The notes under the pieces: generated by a model
Seen by the model: only the letters and a program-made list of their open reading frames with translations
Told to the model about the DNA's origin: nothing
Databases searched by the model: none
Source: Kitasatospora sp. NBC_01287
GTDB lineage: Bacteria; Actinomycetota; Actinomycetes; Streptomycetales; Streptomycetaceae
Direction: 5' to 3'
Assembly (NCBI RefSeq): GCF_026340565.1
Contig: NZ_JAPEPB010000002.1
Span: 124,001 to 188,000, forward strand
Length of the DNA stretch: 64,000 nt
Program-made: the position numbers and the translations under genes
Part shown: positions 37,391 through 43,973 of the stretch, one piece after another
Numbering within the stretch: position 1 is the first letter of the stretch
Layout: each line of letters begins with the position of its first letter

Positions 37391-37425
37391 TTGATCATCA
37401 TCTAGTTGAATGCTAAATTAAATGC
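37391..37425 (+). promoter_or_regulatory. Promoter of the GNAT-OsmC-pirin operon with direct repeats
   Basis: The -35 box TTGATC (37391-37396) and -10 box TAAATT (37414-37419) are 17 bp apart. Two direct repeats, TTGAATGC (37406-37413) and TTAAATGC (37418-37425), flank and overlap the -10. This AT-rich patch stands out in the local GC background and is a likely regulator site (a MarR-type protein is a guess). Confidence 0.6.
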
Positions 37426-37493
37426 CGAGCCCGGGTCTCCGCCCGGACCATCGCCCGGCCGACACCTCTCCGCCGCCGACCGCAGGAGGACCC

Positions 37494-37799
37494 ATGACCA
37501 CCACCGTGACGGACAACCCGGACCGGTCGCGGTTCGAGATCACCGAGGACGGTGAGCTCGCGGGCTTCGCCGAGTACTACCGCTACGAGCGCGAACTCGC
37601 CTTCATCCACACCGAGATCGACCCCGCCTTCGCCGGTCGGGGCCTGGCCGGCACGCTGGCGCGCGCCGCCCTCGACGCCGCCCGCCAGCAGGGCGTGGAC
37701 GCGCTCCCGTACTGCCCGTTCTTCCGGGGCTGGCTGGCCAAGCACCCGGACTACGTCGACCTGGTGCCCCAGGACCAGCGCACCCGGTTCGGGCTGTGA
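37494..37799 (+). CDS. Small GNAT-type N-acetyltransferase (YjdJ/YidJ-like)
   Basis: A 101-residue minimal acetyltransferase (PF14542 type): FEITEDGELAGFAEY, FIHTEIDPAFAGRGLAGTLA and the C-terminal CPFFRGWLAKHPDY motif. AGGAGGA lies 5 nt before the ATG. It is the first gene of an operon whose next gene (OsmC-like) starts in a GTGA overlap. Confidence 0.88.
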   Translation: MTTTVTDNPDRSRFEITEDGELAGFAEYYRYERELAFIHTEIDPAFAGRGLAGTLARAALDAARQQGVDALPYCPFFRGWLAKHPDYVDLVPQDQRTRFGL

Positions 37800-38362
37800 G
37801 CACCGCCCCGGCCGGGGGCGCCCCGGCCGCCGACGTCACCGCCGCGCCCATCCCCGCCCCGGGGTTCGTCCGGTCCGCCGCCGTCGTCGCCACCAGCACG
37901 GACGAGGATCACCGCGTCGACATCCGCTCCGGCCACCACCGCCTGGCCGCCGACGAGCCGGCCTCCAACGGGGGCGCCGACACCGCCACCACACCGGTGG
38001 GCCTGCTGCTCTCGGCCCTCGGCTCCTGCACCGCCATCACCCTGCGGATGTACGCGCAGCGCAAGCAGTGGCCGCTGCGGACCGTCCGGGTCCACCTCGG
38101 CTACGAGAAGGGCCCCGACCGCGCGGTGCGCATCACCCGGCGCATCGAGCTGCTCGGCGACCTGGACGAAGCGCAGCGCGCCCGCCTGCTGGACATCGCC
38201 GAGCGCACGCCGGTCACCCGCGCGGTGGCGGGCGGCACGCCGATCATCGCGGCCGGTCCGGCACTGCCGACCACACCGCCCGCGCCTCGCGCACCGAGCG
38301 CGGAGCCGACGGCAGCACCGACCGCAGCGCCTACCGCAGAGGAGTCACCAACCCATGCGTGA
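37796..38362 (+). CDS. OsmC-family protein lacking the second catalytic Cys
   Basis: A 188-residue protein with the OsmC fold: TPVGLLLSALGSCTAITLRMYAQRK carries the peroxidatic-type Cys, then YEKGPDRAVRITRRIEL follows. Where active OsmC/YhfA proteins have C-P-V-H, this one has RTPVTRAV, so the second Cys is replaced by Thr. The C-terminus is a low-complexity Pro/Ala/Thr tail. The GTG start overlaps the upstream stop (GTGA) and its own 3' end overlaps the pirin gene by 8 bp. A role in peroxide or thiol stress is inferred from the family; activity may be altered. Confidence 0.87.
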   Translation: MSTAPAGGAPAADVTAAPIPAPGFVRSAAVVATSTDEDHRVDIRSGHHRLAADEPASNGGADTATTPVGLLLSALGSCTAITLRMYAQRKQWPLRTVRVHLGYEKGPDRAVRITRRIELLGDLDEAQRARLLDIAERTPVTRAVAGGTPIIAAGPALPTTPPAPRAPSAEPTAAPTAAPTAEESPTHA

Positions 38363-39317
38363 GCCCGATCGACAGGTTCCCACCCCGCACGGCGGACGCG
38401 AGCACGTACCGGCCGGCCCCGTGCGGGAGTTGCTGACGCCGCGCGAGACCGCGCTCGGCGGCAGCACGGTGGTGCGGCGGTTGCTGCCGAACCTGGGACG
38501 GCGGATGGTCGGCGCCTGGTGCTTCGTCGACCACTACGGCCCCGACGACATCGCCGACGAGCCCGGCATGCAGGTGCCCCCGCACCCGCACCTGGGCCTG
38601 CAGACCGTCAGCTGGCTCCACCAGGGCGAGGTCCTGCACCGCGACAGCCTCGGCAACCTGCAGACCGTACGCCCCCGCGAACTGGGCCTGATGACCTCAG
38701 GCCGCGCCATCTCCCACTCCGAGGAATCCCCGCGCGAACACGCCCGCCTGCTCCACGGCGCCCAACTCTGGGTAGCCCTCCCCGACACCCACCGCCACAC
38801 CACCCCCACCTTCGAACACCACACCCACCTCCCCGAGATCACCGCCCCCGGCCTGCACGGCACCGTCATCCTCGGCACCGCCGACACCGCCACCTCACCC
38901 GGCACCACCCACACCCCCCTGGTCGGCATCGACCTCACCCTCACCGAAGGCAGCACCACCCGCCTCCCCCTCGAACCCGACTTCGAATACGCCGCCCTCA
39001 CCATGTCCGGCCGCACCGAGGTCGACGGCGTCCGCCTGGAACCCGGCTCGATGCTCTACCTCGGCAGCGGCCGCCGCGAACTACCGCTGCGCGCACTGGC
39101 CGACGGCTCCCTGCTGCTGCTCGGGGGCGAGCCGTTCGAGGAGAAGATCGTCATGTGGTGGAACTTCATCGGCCGATCCAGTGAGGAGATCGTACAGGCA
39201 CGATCTGACTGGATGGAAGGGTCCAGGTTCGGCGAGGTGCACGGCTACGACGGGCAGCGGCTGGCCGCGCCGACGCTGCCGTCGGTGCCCCTCAAGCCTC
39301 GGGGAAGGGCGCGCTGA
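38355..39317 (+). CDS. Pirin-family cupin protein
   Basis: A 320-residue bicupin. The N-terminal metal site PPHPHLGLQTVSWLHQGEVLHRDSLG has three His ligands and SGRAISHSEE follows. The pirin C-terminal domain then has GIDLTLTEGSTTRLPLE and a closing MWWNFIGRSSEEI. Pirins are quercetinase-like or redox-sensing nuclear/cytosolic proteins. The ATG lies 8 bp inside the OsmC-like gene, so it is the third gene of the coupled operon. A GC hairpin at 39337-39354 ends the unit. Confidence 0.92.
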   Translation: MREPDRQVPTPHGGREHVPAGPVRELLTPRETALGGSTVVRRLLPNLGRRMVGAWCFVDHYGPDDIADEPGMQVPPHPHLGLQTVSWLHQGEVLHRDSLGNLQTVRPRELGLMTSGRAISHSEESPREHARLLHGAQLWVALPDTHRHTTPTFEHHTHLPEITAPGLHGTVILGTADTATSPGTTHTPLVGIDLTLTEGSTTRLPLEPDFEYAALTMSGRTEVDGVRLEPGSMLYLGSGRRELPLRALADGSLLLLGGEPFEEKIVMWWNFIGRSSEEIVQARSDWMEGSRFGEVHGYDGQRLAAPTLPSVPLKPRGRAR

Positions 39318-39336
39318 CCTGGCATTTTGTTCGGTG

Positions 39337-39354
39337 GGGCGGATGCGTCCGCCC
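39337..39354 (+). terminator. Terminator after the pirin gene
   Basis: GGGCGGA (39337-39343) and TCCGCCC (39348-39354) pair perfectly around a TGCG loop, 20 bp after the pirin stop. Confidence 0.6.
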
Positions 39355-39525
39355 GCTGTGTGGGTGCCGGCAGGCTCGATCGCGGCTGGCGGTGGAGGCC
39401 GCGCTCAGCTGGGTTCGGTGACGCCTATAGAGGCCCGTGAGCGCCGGAAGCGAGTCCCGTGTTTAGCTGCCTTTAGCAGCGTCTAGTAGTACTGATGCTG
39501 ACCTTTTGCTGACCCCTGAGTGGGT

Positions 39526-39555
39526 TGAGGTCTAGACCATTTGGTCTAGACCTCA
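39526..39555. repeat. 30-bp palindrome centred on AATTT
   Basis: Arms TGAGGTCTAGACCA (39526-39539) and TGGTCTAGACCTCA (39542-39555) are perfectly complementary with 2 bases between. It could be an operator or a recombination site as well as a terminator. Confidence 0.7.
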
Positions 39556-39778
39556 CATGTAGCCGTCGTGCTCAGCTGAGGCCGACGATCAGGGAATCCC
39601 TCCCCCGAGCGCCGGCCCTGAACCTGATCCGGCCCCACTGTCGGGAACCTCTCGCGAGCGCGAGGCGGGGCATGGCTGTGCTGCCTGGCGGCTGGGGGAA
39701 AGCCCTCGCGAGCGCCAGGTCGACGCAACCCGGGAGACTGAACCCGGCGTATAGGTCGACTCGTCCGCTGCCTAGCCA

Positions 39779-39826
39779 GCACGAGGCCCCCTGAACTGCA
39801 AACTTGCAGTTCAGGGGGCCTCGTGC
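39779..39826. repeat. 48-bp perfect palindrome
   Basis: Twenty-three-base arms (39779-39801 and 39804-39826) are exactly complementary around the two bases AC. The core CTGCAAACTTGCAG is AT-richer than the arms. As RNA it would fold into a very stable hairpin. No gene end lies immediately next to it, the nearest being the pirin stop 460 bp upstream. Confidence 0.85.
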
Positions 39827-39962
39827 ATGCCCTGGAGGCCGTAGTCGCTTGCTTGCTCCGTGTGTCTATTGCTGCCTACTTCTGGGTGGTCAGTGGAAAT
39901 TTTGCGGGAGCGGGCAGTCTGTTGATCATCCTCACCGTCCGAGTCGAGTGACAGGACAAACC

Positions 39963-40238
39963 ATGGCAGAACCTCCTTGGGCCGTGCCCGGCGTGCCGCT
40001 GCCGATAGCCTGCGATGTGTGCGCCATCCCCCGCAGCCCGTGCCGGCGGCACGACAGCTACGAAGGGCTCGGAATGCCGAACGAGAACCTTCCCGCAAGG
40101 GCCGTCTGGACCACGCGGATTTTTGCTGCGGCCCGGTCGCACGAGGCCGTCGCAAGGCTGGTGGCCAAGAACCCTGGAATTACCGGTCGAGAGCTCCTGG
40201 AGGCGCTGGCCGGCGAGGTCGCTAGCCTCAAGGCGTAG
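39963..40238 (+). CDS. Orphan small protein with Cys/His-rich N-terminus
   Basis: A 91-residue protein beginning MAEPPWAVPGVPLPIACDVC, then AIPRSPCRRHDSYEG. C-x2-C...C-x2-H could bind zinc. A helical C-terminal half (FAAARSHEAVARLVAKN, then PGITGRELLEALAGEVASL) looks like a small HTH-like bundle. AGGA lies 8 nt before the ATG. No family recognised. It is the first of three unrelated orphan genes on the plus strand. Confidence 0.55.
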   Translation: MAEPPWAVPGVPLPIACDVCAIPRSPCRRHDSYEGLGMPNENLPARAVWTTRIFAAARSHEAVARLVAKNPGITGRELLEALAGEVASLKA

Positions 40239-40571
40239 CGGCCCACGCTGGACCGCCCGCTCCCGATTCAAGACCTACCGCGATCGGAGCGTGCCGACTT
40301 GAAGCGCTAGGCCGCTGATCGGCGAGGGCGTCAACTCGGCGTAGCCGATCGCAGATATCCCGCCGGTGAGCGTGTCTGAGATGTCCCGCTTTGTCGTCAC
40401 GATCAATGACGTTCGGGCCCCTATGGGCCTGCTCGCCCTCCCGAACGTGGGCGAATCCCACCCAACTGCTGACTCTGCCCTTCCCGAGCTCACGAAGTTG
40501 GCCCAGCATGGGCGGCGGAGTGAGAGCTTGTGTGGCTAGGTTGAACCGACACCTGCGGCATTGGAGCACCC
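40239..40571. other. Intergenic stretch without a supported gene
   Basis: About 330 bp. A weak TAGGTT -10-like box lies near 40537, 30 bp before the next ATG. Reading frames on both strands lack codon bias or any recognisable motif. Confidence 0.4.
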
Positions 40572-41150
40572 ATGGCCTTGAGCATTGCAGAGCAGCACCA
40601 CGCAGCGGAAACCGCCGCCACCTGTACTCAGTTGCTAGAGCTGGACGTTGTCTGGACGACCGGTCTGGAGGGCGGCGTTCCGGAGGGGAAAACGGAGGCG
40701 TCCGGCGATCTCATCAACGTTGGTCTGAGTATGGCCACCGCGCTCGGGCAGATTCACGAGCGGGTGTCCTTTCTCGGCGGTTTCGCTGATCAGCTTGAGG
40801 GGCTCCTTCTGGAGCAGGGCGGTCAGATCGAGGGCTGGACCCTGGACCTGAGCCCCATGCATGTGCCTGGGCTGGTACGCGATGCGGTGAAGTACGTGGA
40901 CAACCATGCGACCGAGGAGATCGCCGCTCTCCTCGCCAAGGTTGAGCGCCTGGAGGGTGGGCAGGCCGTGCAAGGCGATTTGCGGAGAAGAATGCGCGGC
41001 TACCTCTTCATCCTCGGTGCGGCCGTTTCACTGGCCCTGGGGACCCTTGCTGCGGCGGGTGGTGGCCCAGTTGGGGTCGCCCTCGGCGTGGCAGGTGTGG
41101 GAGTGGCGCAGGTGTTCTTGACGCAAGGACTCTCCGACGTACGCGCGTGA
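40572..41150 (+). CDS. Orphan protein with helical domain and two C-terminal membrane helices
   Basis: A 192-residue protein. Residues 1-135 are helical with heptad-like stretches (EIAALLAKVERLEGGQAVQ). The last 50 residues hold two hydrophobic segments (GYLFILGAAVSLALGTLAA and GPVGVALGVAGVGVAQVFL) after a basic RRRMRG stop-transfer signal. No homologous family recognised. A membrane-anchored accessory protein of a mobile element is possible but unproven. Confidence 0.6.
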   Translation: MALSIAEQHHAAETAATCTQLLELDVVWTTGLEGGVPEGKTEASGDLINVGLSMATALGQIHERVSFLGGFADQLEGLLLEQGGQIEGWTLDLSPMHVPGLVRDAVKYVDNHATEEIAALLAKVERLEGGQAVQGDLRRRMRGYLFILGAAVSLALGTLAAAGGGPVGVALGVAGVGVAQVFLTQGLSDVRA

Positions 41151-41301
41151 CGCGTCTCGGTGCGCCTGGGTGCTGACCTGATTGCTGGTGGGCGCGTTGT
41201 GGCGCACGTTCCGCCTAAATTCCTGGACGCCGACGATGAGTCGGGCCTCTGAGTCGCCTGGTTCTCCGCGTCGCAGATTGTTCCGAATTCCACCACCCCA
41301 G

Positions 41302-41327
41302 GCCCCCGCTCCCCACGGAGCGGGGGC
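41302..41327 (+). terminator. Strong terminator hairpin
   Basis: Arms GCCCCCGCTCC (41302-41312) and GGAGCGGGGGC (41317-41327) pair perfectly around CCAC and are followed by TTCG. It separates the orphan membrane gene from the Cys-rich gene. Confidence 0.75.
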
Positions 41328-41349
41328 TTCGTCATACCCGGAGGGACCC

Positions 41350-41727
41350 ATGAAGCACATCGGCCGGATCCGCCACGGCCGCTGGCAGTGCAACATTTGC
41401 CGGGCGGCCTGGGCCACGGTGGAGGGCGCCAAGAGAGCGAAGAAGCCGTGTCCGGAAATTCCGCTGCCCCACGGCCTGTACCGGCGCGAGCACATCGTCT
41501 ACCCCACCTGGTCGAAGGAGGAGCCCGAAGAGGGGCGCGAGCCAGTTGACGCGCTGTGCGACGACGGTGGCTGCCCCTGTATGACGCACGCCTGCGACTG
41601 CGACGTCTGCACGGCGAAGATCGACGCGCCGGGGCTCAACGTCCTGCGTGACGACCATGAGTGCAGCGGTGGCGGCCTACTGACATACCTGGAACGCGGA
41701 GAGATAGTCAAGACTGTCCCGTGCTGA
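41350..41727 (+). CDS. Orphan cysteine-rich protein, probably zinc-binding
   Basis: A 125-residue protein with 13 Cys. An N-terminal CNIC pair and a central cluster CDDGGCPCMTHACDCDVC suggest one or more structural zinc sites. GGAGGGACCC immediately before the ATG fixes the start. The composition (Cys, acidic, few aliphatics) is unlike neighbouring chromosomal genes. No family recognised. It ends 100 bp before the tRNA 3' fragment. Confidence 0.6.
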   Translation: MKHIGRIRHGRWQCNICRAAWATVEGAKRAKKPCPEIPLPHGLYRREHIVYPTWSKEEPEEGREPVDALCDDGGCPCMTHACDCDVCTAKIDAPGLNVLRDDHECSGGGLLTYLERGEIVKTVPC

Positions 41728-41824
41728 GGAGGTGGGTACGAGCCTGTACCCGGGCGAGGCAGGCGACAGGGATGAGATCCGTAGAGCCCAGTCCAGCGGG
41801 CCATTGCTCTGCTTGTCCCGCCAA

Positions 41825-41855
41825 GTCTCGGGTTCGAATCCCGAAGGCGGCTCCA
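41825..41855 (+). other. 3' end of a tRNA gene (T-arm, acceptor strand, CCA), likely att scar
   Basis: The segment contains a complete T-arm (stem TCGGG/CCCGA around TTCGAAT), a 7-nt acceptor 3' strand AGGCGGC, discriminator T and CCA. The matching acceptor 5' strand (GCCGCCT) and the D and anticodon arms are absent upstream, so this is not a full tRNA. From memory the acceptor fits a streptomycete tRNA-Thr. Such 3' fragments are left by integrases that use the tRNA 3' end as attB. Confidence 0.7.
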
Positions 41856-41863
41856 TCGTGTGC

Positions 41864-42489
41864 TCAGCGCCGGATCGCGAAGACCTCGACATCTGCGTTC
41901 ATCGCCCGCAGCCGACGGGCCGACTGAAGGAGTGAGACCTGAGCGAACGCGAAGAGGGAGTCGACGGTGATGTCCTTCCCGTCCTTGAGGAGGATGGCGA
42001 GGACGACCTTCAGCGTGCCGAAGTCGCTCAGGAGACGGTGGTCGGGAGTACGGTCCGCAACCTGCCGGAGGAAGTCCTTGCGGATGGCTTCGTCACTGCG
42101 CAGGGTTTCGACGGCGGTCACGGCCTGGGCGAAGAGGTGGTTCAGTGGCGCGGTGCCAGCGCTGCTGCTGGCCTTCTTGACACAGATCAGCTGGTTGTCC
42201 GGGCCCAGGACATCGCAGATCTCCAGCCCGCCGCCGTTGAACTTGTCGGTGACGACGTTCTTCTTGTCGAAGAGAAGGTAGCCGTGTTGATCGGCTGCTC
42301 GCTTGTTGTACCAGTCCTCGTCGTGAGAGTCCTGCTGCTTGCTGTTCGGTGCGCCCTTTGGCCACGTCGGCAGTTGCACACTTGACGGCTTGTCGAGCAA
42401 CTGCCGCAGCTCGTCCTCGAGCGTCTCAAGGAATCTGGCACCCACCTCGTACCACTTCCCATGGCCGTAGCGGAAGATTTCAAGTCCAG
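41864..42489 (-). pseudogene. C-terminal fragment of a DUF6119 (TIGR04141) gene, cut by an IS3 element
   Basis: Read through the IS junction, this piece continues the frame of the fragment at 43974-45078 with LEIFRYGHGKWYEVG and ends with VEVFAIRR. It has the DUF6119 C-terminal features (FLLDKKNV-like LLFDKKNVVTDKFNGGG, EICDVLG, CVKKASSSAGTAPLNHLFAQ, AVTAVETL). The K-x-n-H-L-F-x-Q-A layout resembles a nuclease- or NTase-like core, but this is inference. Removing the IS restores a 577-codon reading frame. In its present state it has no start and is a pseudogene. Confidence 0.85.
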
Positions 42490-42505
42490 TGAGACGGTCG
42501 TGACG

Positions 42506-43558
42506 TTATGAGGTTTGTGGTGCGGGTTCCCTGCGCTTGGCGGGGTCGTTGATCCATGCCGTCTTCGGGATCTCGGGTGGTCTGGGACGGCGGCCGAAGC
42601 GTTCGGGGTGGCGCGCGTAGGCCTCGGCGAGGGTGACGGACCGCTGGTCGCGGATCTCCTCCGCCGTGCCGAAGTGGACGCTGGCGGGCGTGTGAAGTCC
42701 GATACCCGAGTGCCTGTGCTCGTGGTTGTAGTACGAGATGAAGGCGTCGAACCATTCGCGGGCATGGGCCAGGGAGTCGAACCGCTCGGGGTAGTCGGAC
42801 ATGTACTTGGTGGTCTTGAACTGGGCCTCGCTGTAAGGGTTGTCGTTGGAGACCTTCGGACGCGAGTGACTCCGGGTGACGCCGAGGTCGATCAGCAGCT
42901 GGGAGACCTTCTTGGAGGTCATCGAGGTGCCCCGGTCGGCGTGCACGGTCTCGGGGACGATGCCGTTGCGCGCGATGGTCTCGCGGATCAACTCCTCCGC
43001 CCGCTCGGCTGATTCGGCCAGTTCGACGGTGTGGCCGACGATGTAGCGGCTGAAGATGTCGATGATCACGTAGGCGTGGTACCAGATGCCCTTCCTGGGG
43101 CCGGCAGCTTTGGTGATGTCCCAGGTGAAGACTTGCGAGGGGCCGTCGGCGACCAGTTCGGGCACCGTTTTGGCCGGGTGGGTGGCCTGGCGGCGGCGCT
43201 CACCGGACTGCCCCCGCTCACGCAGGATCCGGTACATCGTGGAGACCGAGCAGTGGTAGCGCCCGGTGTCCAGCTCACGGGCCCAGATCTGCGCGGGCGC
43301 CAGTTCGGCGTACTCGGGGCTGTTCATCAACTCCAGTACCGCAGTGCGCTCTTCGGCTGTCAGGGCCGATGGCTGGACCTGGGGCGACCTGGGCTTGCGT
43401 GCGGGCGTCGGCTGAAGCCTGCGGTAGTGGGTGGCCCGGGAGCGGCCGGTCAGCCGGCATGCGGCCGTGGTGCCGAGCTCGTGTTCGACGGCGGTGAACG
43501 CCTCGTCCACGACGGGGTCCGCGGCGTGCTTCAGTCCGCGCTCTCGGAGATCATTTCC
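42506..43558 (-). CDS. IS3-family transposase OrfB (DDE integrase domain)
   Basis: About 350 residues in the -1 frame relative to orfA. The HTH_21 segment comes first (TAEERTAVLELMNSPEYAEL), then the rve integrase core. The catalytic triad is D in FTWDIT, D in VHADRGTSM and E in NPYSEAQF, with exactly 35 residues between the second D and E. The C-terminal YNHEHRHSGIGLHTPASVH is the family hallmark. It is made as a fusion by frameshifting near 43558 or by internal initiation; the boundary is approximate. Confidence 0.9.
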   Translation of the reverse strand, partial: GNDLRERGLKHAADPVVDEAFTAVEHELGTTAACRLTGRSRATHYRRLQPTPARKPRSPQVQPSALTAEERTAVLELMNSPEYAELAPAQIWARELDTGRYHCSVSTMYRILRERGQSGERRRQATHPAKTVPELVADGPSQVFTWDITKAAGPRKGIWYHAYVIIDIFSRYIVGHTVELAESAERAEELIRETIARNGIVPETVHADRGTSMTSKKVSQLLIDLGVTRSHSRPKVSNDNPYSEAQFKTTKYMSDYPERFDSLAHAREWFDAFISYYNHEHRHSGIGLHTPASVHFGTAEEIRDQRSVTLAEAYARHPERFGRRPRPPEIPKTAWINDPAKRREPAPQTS

Positions 43559-43914
43559 AAGAGCGCCGACGCTTTTCCCAGGACCTCCAACGCTGCCTTG
43601 TTCCGGGCGAGCTCCCTCTCCAGCCGTTCCACCTGCCGGCGCAGCTTCTCGTTCTCGACCTCGGTGGCGGACTTCTTCGGGCGGGCCGGGCTGGTGCGGT
43701 GGTCGACCAGGTTCTCCAGGGCCCCGGCATCGCGCGCGGCCCGCCACTCGGTGACGTGCGAGTGGTACAGGCGCTCGCGGCGCAGAACCGCACCCTTCTC
43801 GTTCTTGGGCGCGGCGTCGTACTCGGCGACGATCCGCAGCTTGTACTCGGGACTGAACGTGCGGCGCTTCGGCCTGGGAGCCGGGTCGGCAGCGGACGGA
43901 TTGGTGCTGGTCAT
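43531..43914 (-). CDS. IS3-family transposase OrfA (HTH_Tnp_1)
   Basis: A 127-residue protein. An N-terminal HTH (RTFSPEYKLRIVAEYDAA, with REGLYHSHVTEW-like RERLYHSHVTEW) binds the IS ends. A leucine zipper (NEKLRRQVERLERELARNKA) oligomerises it. It overlaps orfB by 28 bases, where a -1 frameshift (GGAAA region) would yield the active OrfAB protein. Confidence 0.9.
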   Translation of the reverse strand: MTSTNPSAADPAPRPKRRTFSPEYKLRIVAEYDAAPKNEKGAVLRRERLYHSHVTEWRAARDAGALENLVDHRTSPARPKKSATEVENEKLRRQVERLERELARNKAALEVLGKASALLEMISESAD

Positions 43915-43973
43915 CAGGGATGGAACTCCTACTCGGGCCCTCTCAGGCTAACCCGACAAAGCGGGACGTCTCA

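Larger units (their letters stand above)
39355..39962. other. Gene-free boundary region with two long palindromes
   Basis: No convincing coding sequence is seen in about 600 bp. The base composition is clearly lower in GC than the genes to the left. It contains a 30-bp palindrome at 39526-39555 (arms TGAGGTCTAGACCA) and a 48-bp palindrome at 39779-39826. It marks the change from the conserved operon on the left to orphan genes on the right and may be an island boundary. Confidence 0.55.
42490..43973 (-). mobile_element. IS3-family insertion sequence, 1,484 bp
   Basis: The element begins TGAGACG at 42490 and ends CGTCTCA at 43973, so its tips are inverted repeats, with looser similarity further in. 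It carries overlapping orfA and orfB. Inserted in the DUF6119 gene in the same direction. No obvious target-site duplication flanks it: CCAG is on the left and CCCA on the right. Confidence 0.88.

Noticed and set aside
39525-39794. Plus-strand frame of 89 codons across the palindromes
   Set aside because: It starts inside a palindrome and consists of low-complexity basic sequence without homology features.
40228-40569. Minus-strand frame of about 113 codons
   Set aside because: No SD or -10, no motif and atypical composition; it overlaps the 3' end of the orphan gene at 39963.
41770-41855. A complete tRNA gene ending at 41855
   Set aside because: No 5' acceptor strand (GCCGCCT), D-arm or anticodon arm fits in the preceding 90 bases; only the 3' part is present.
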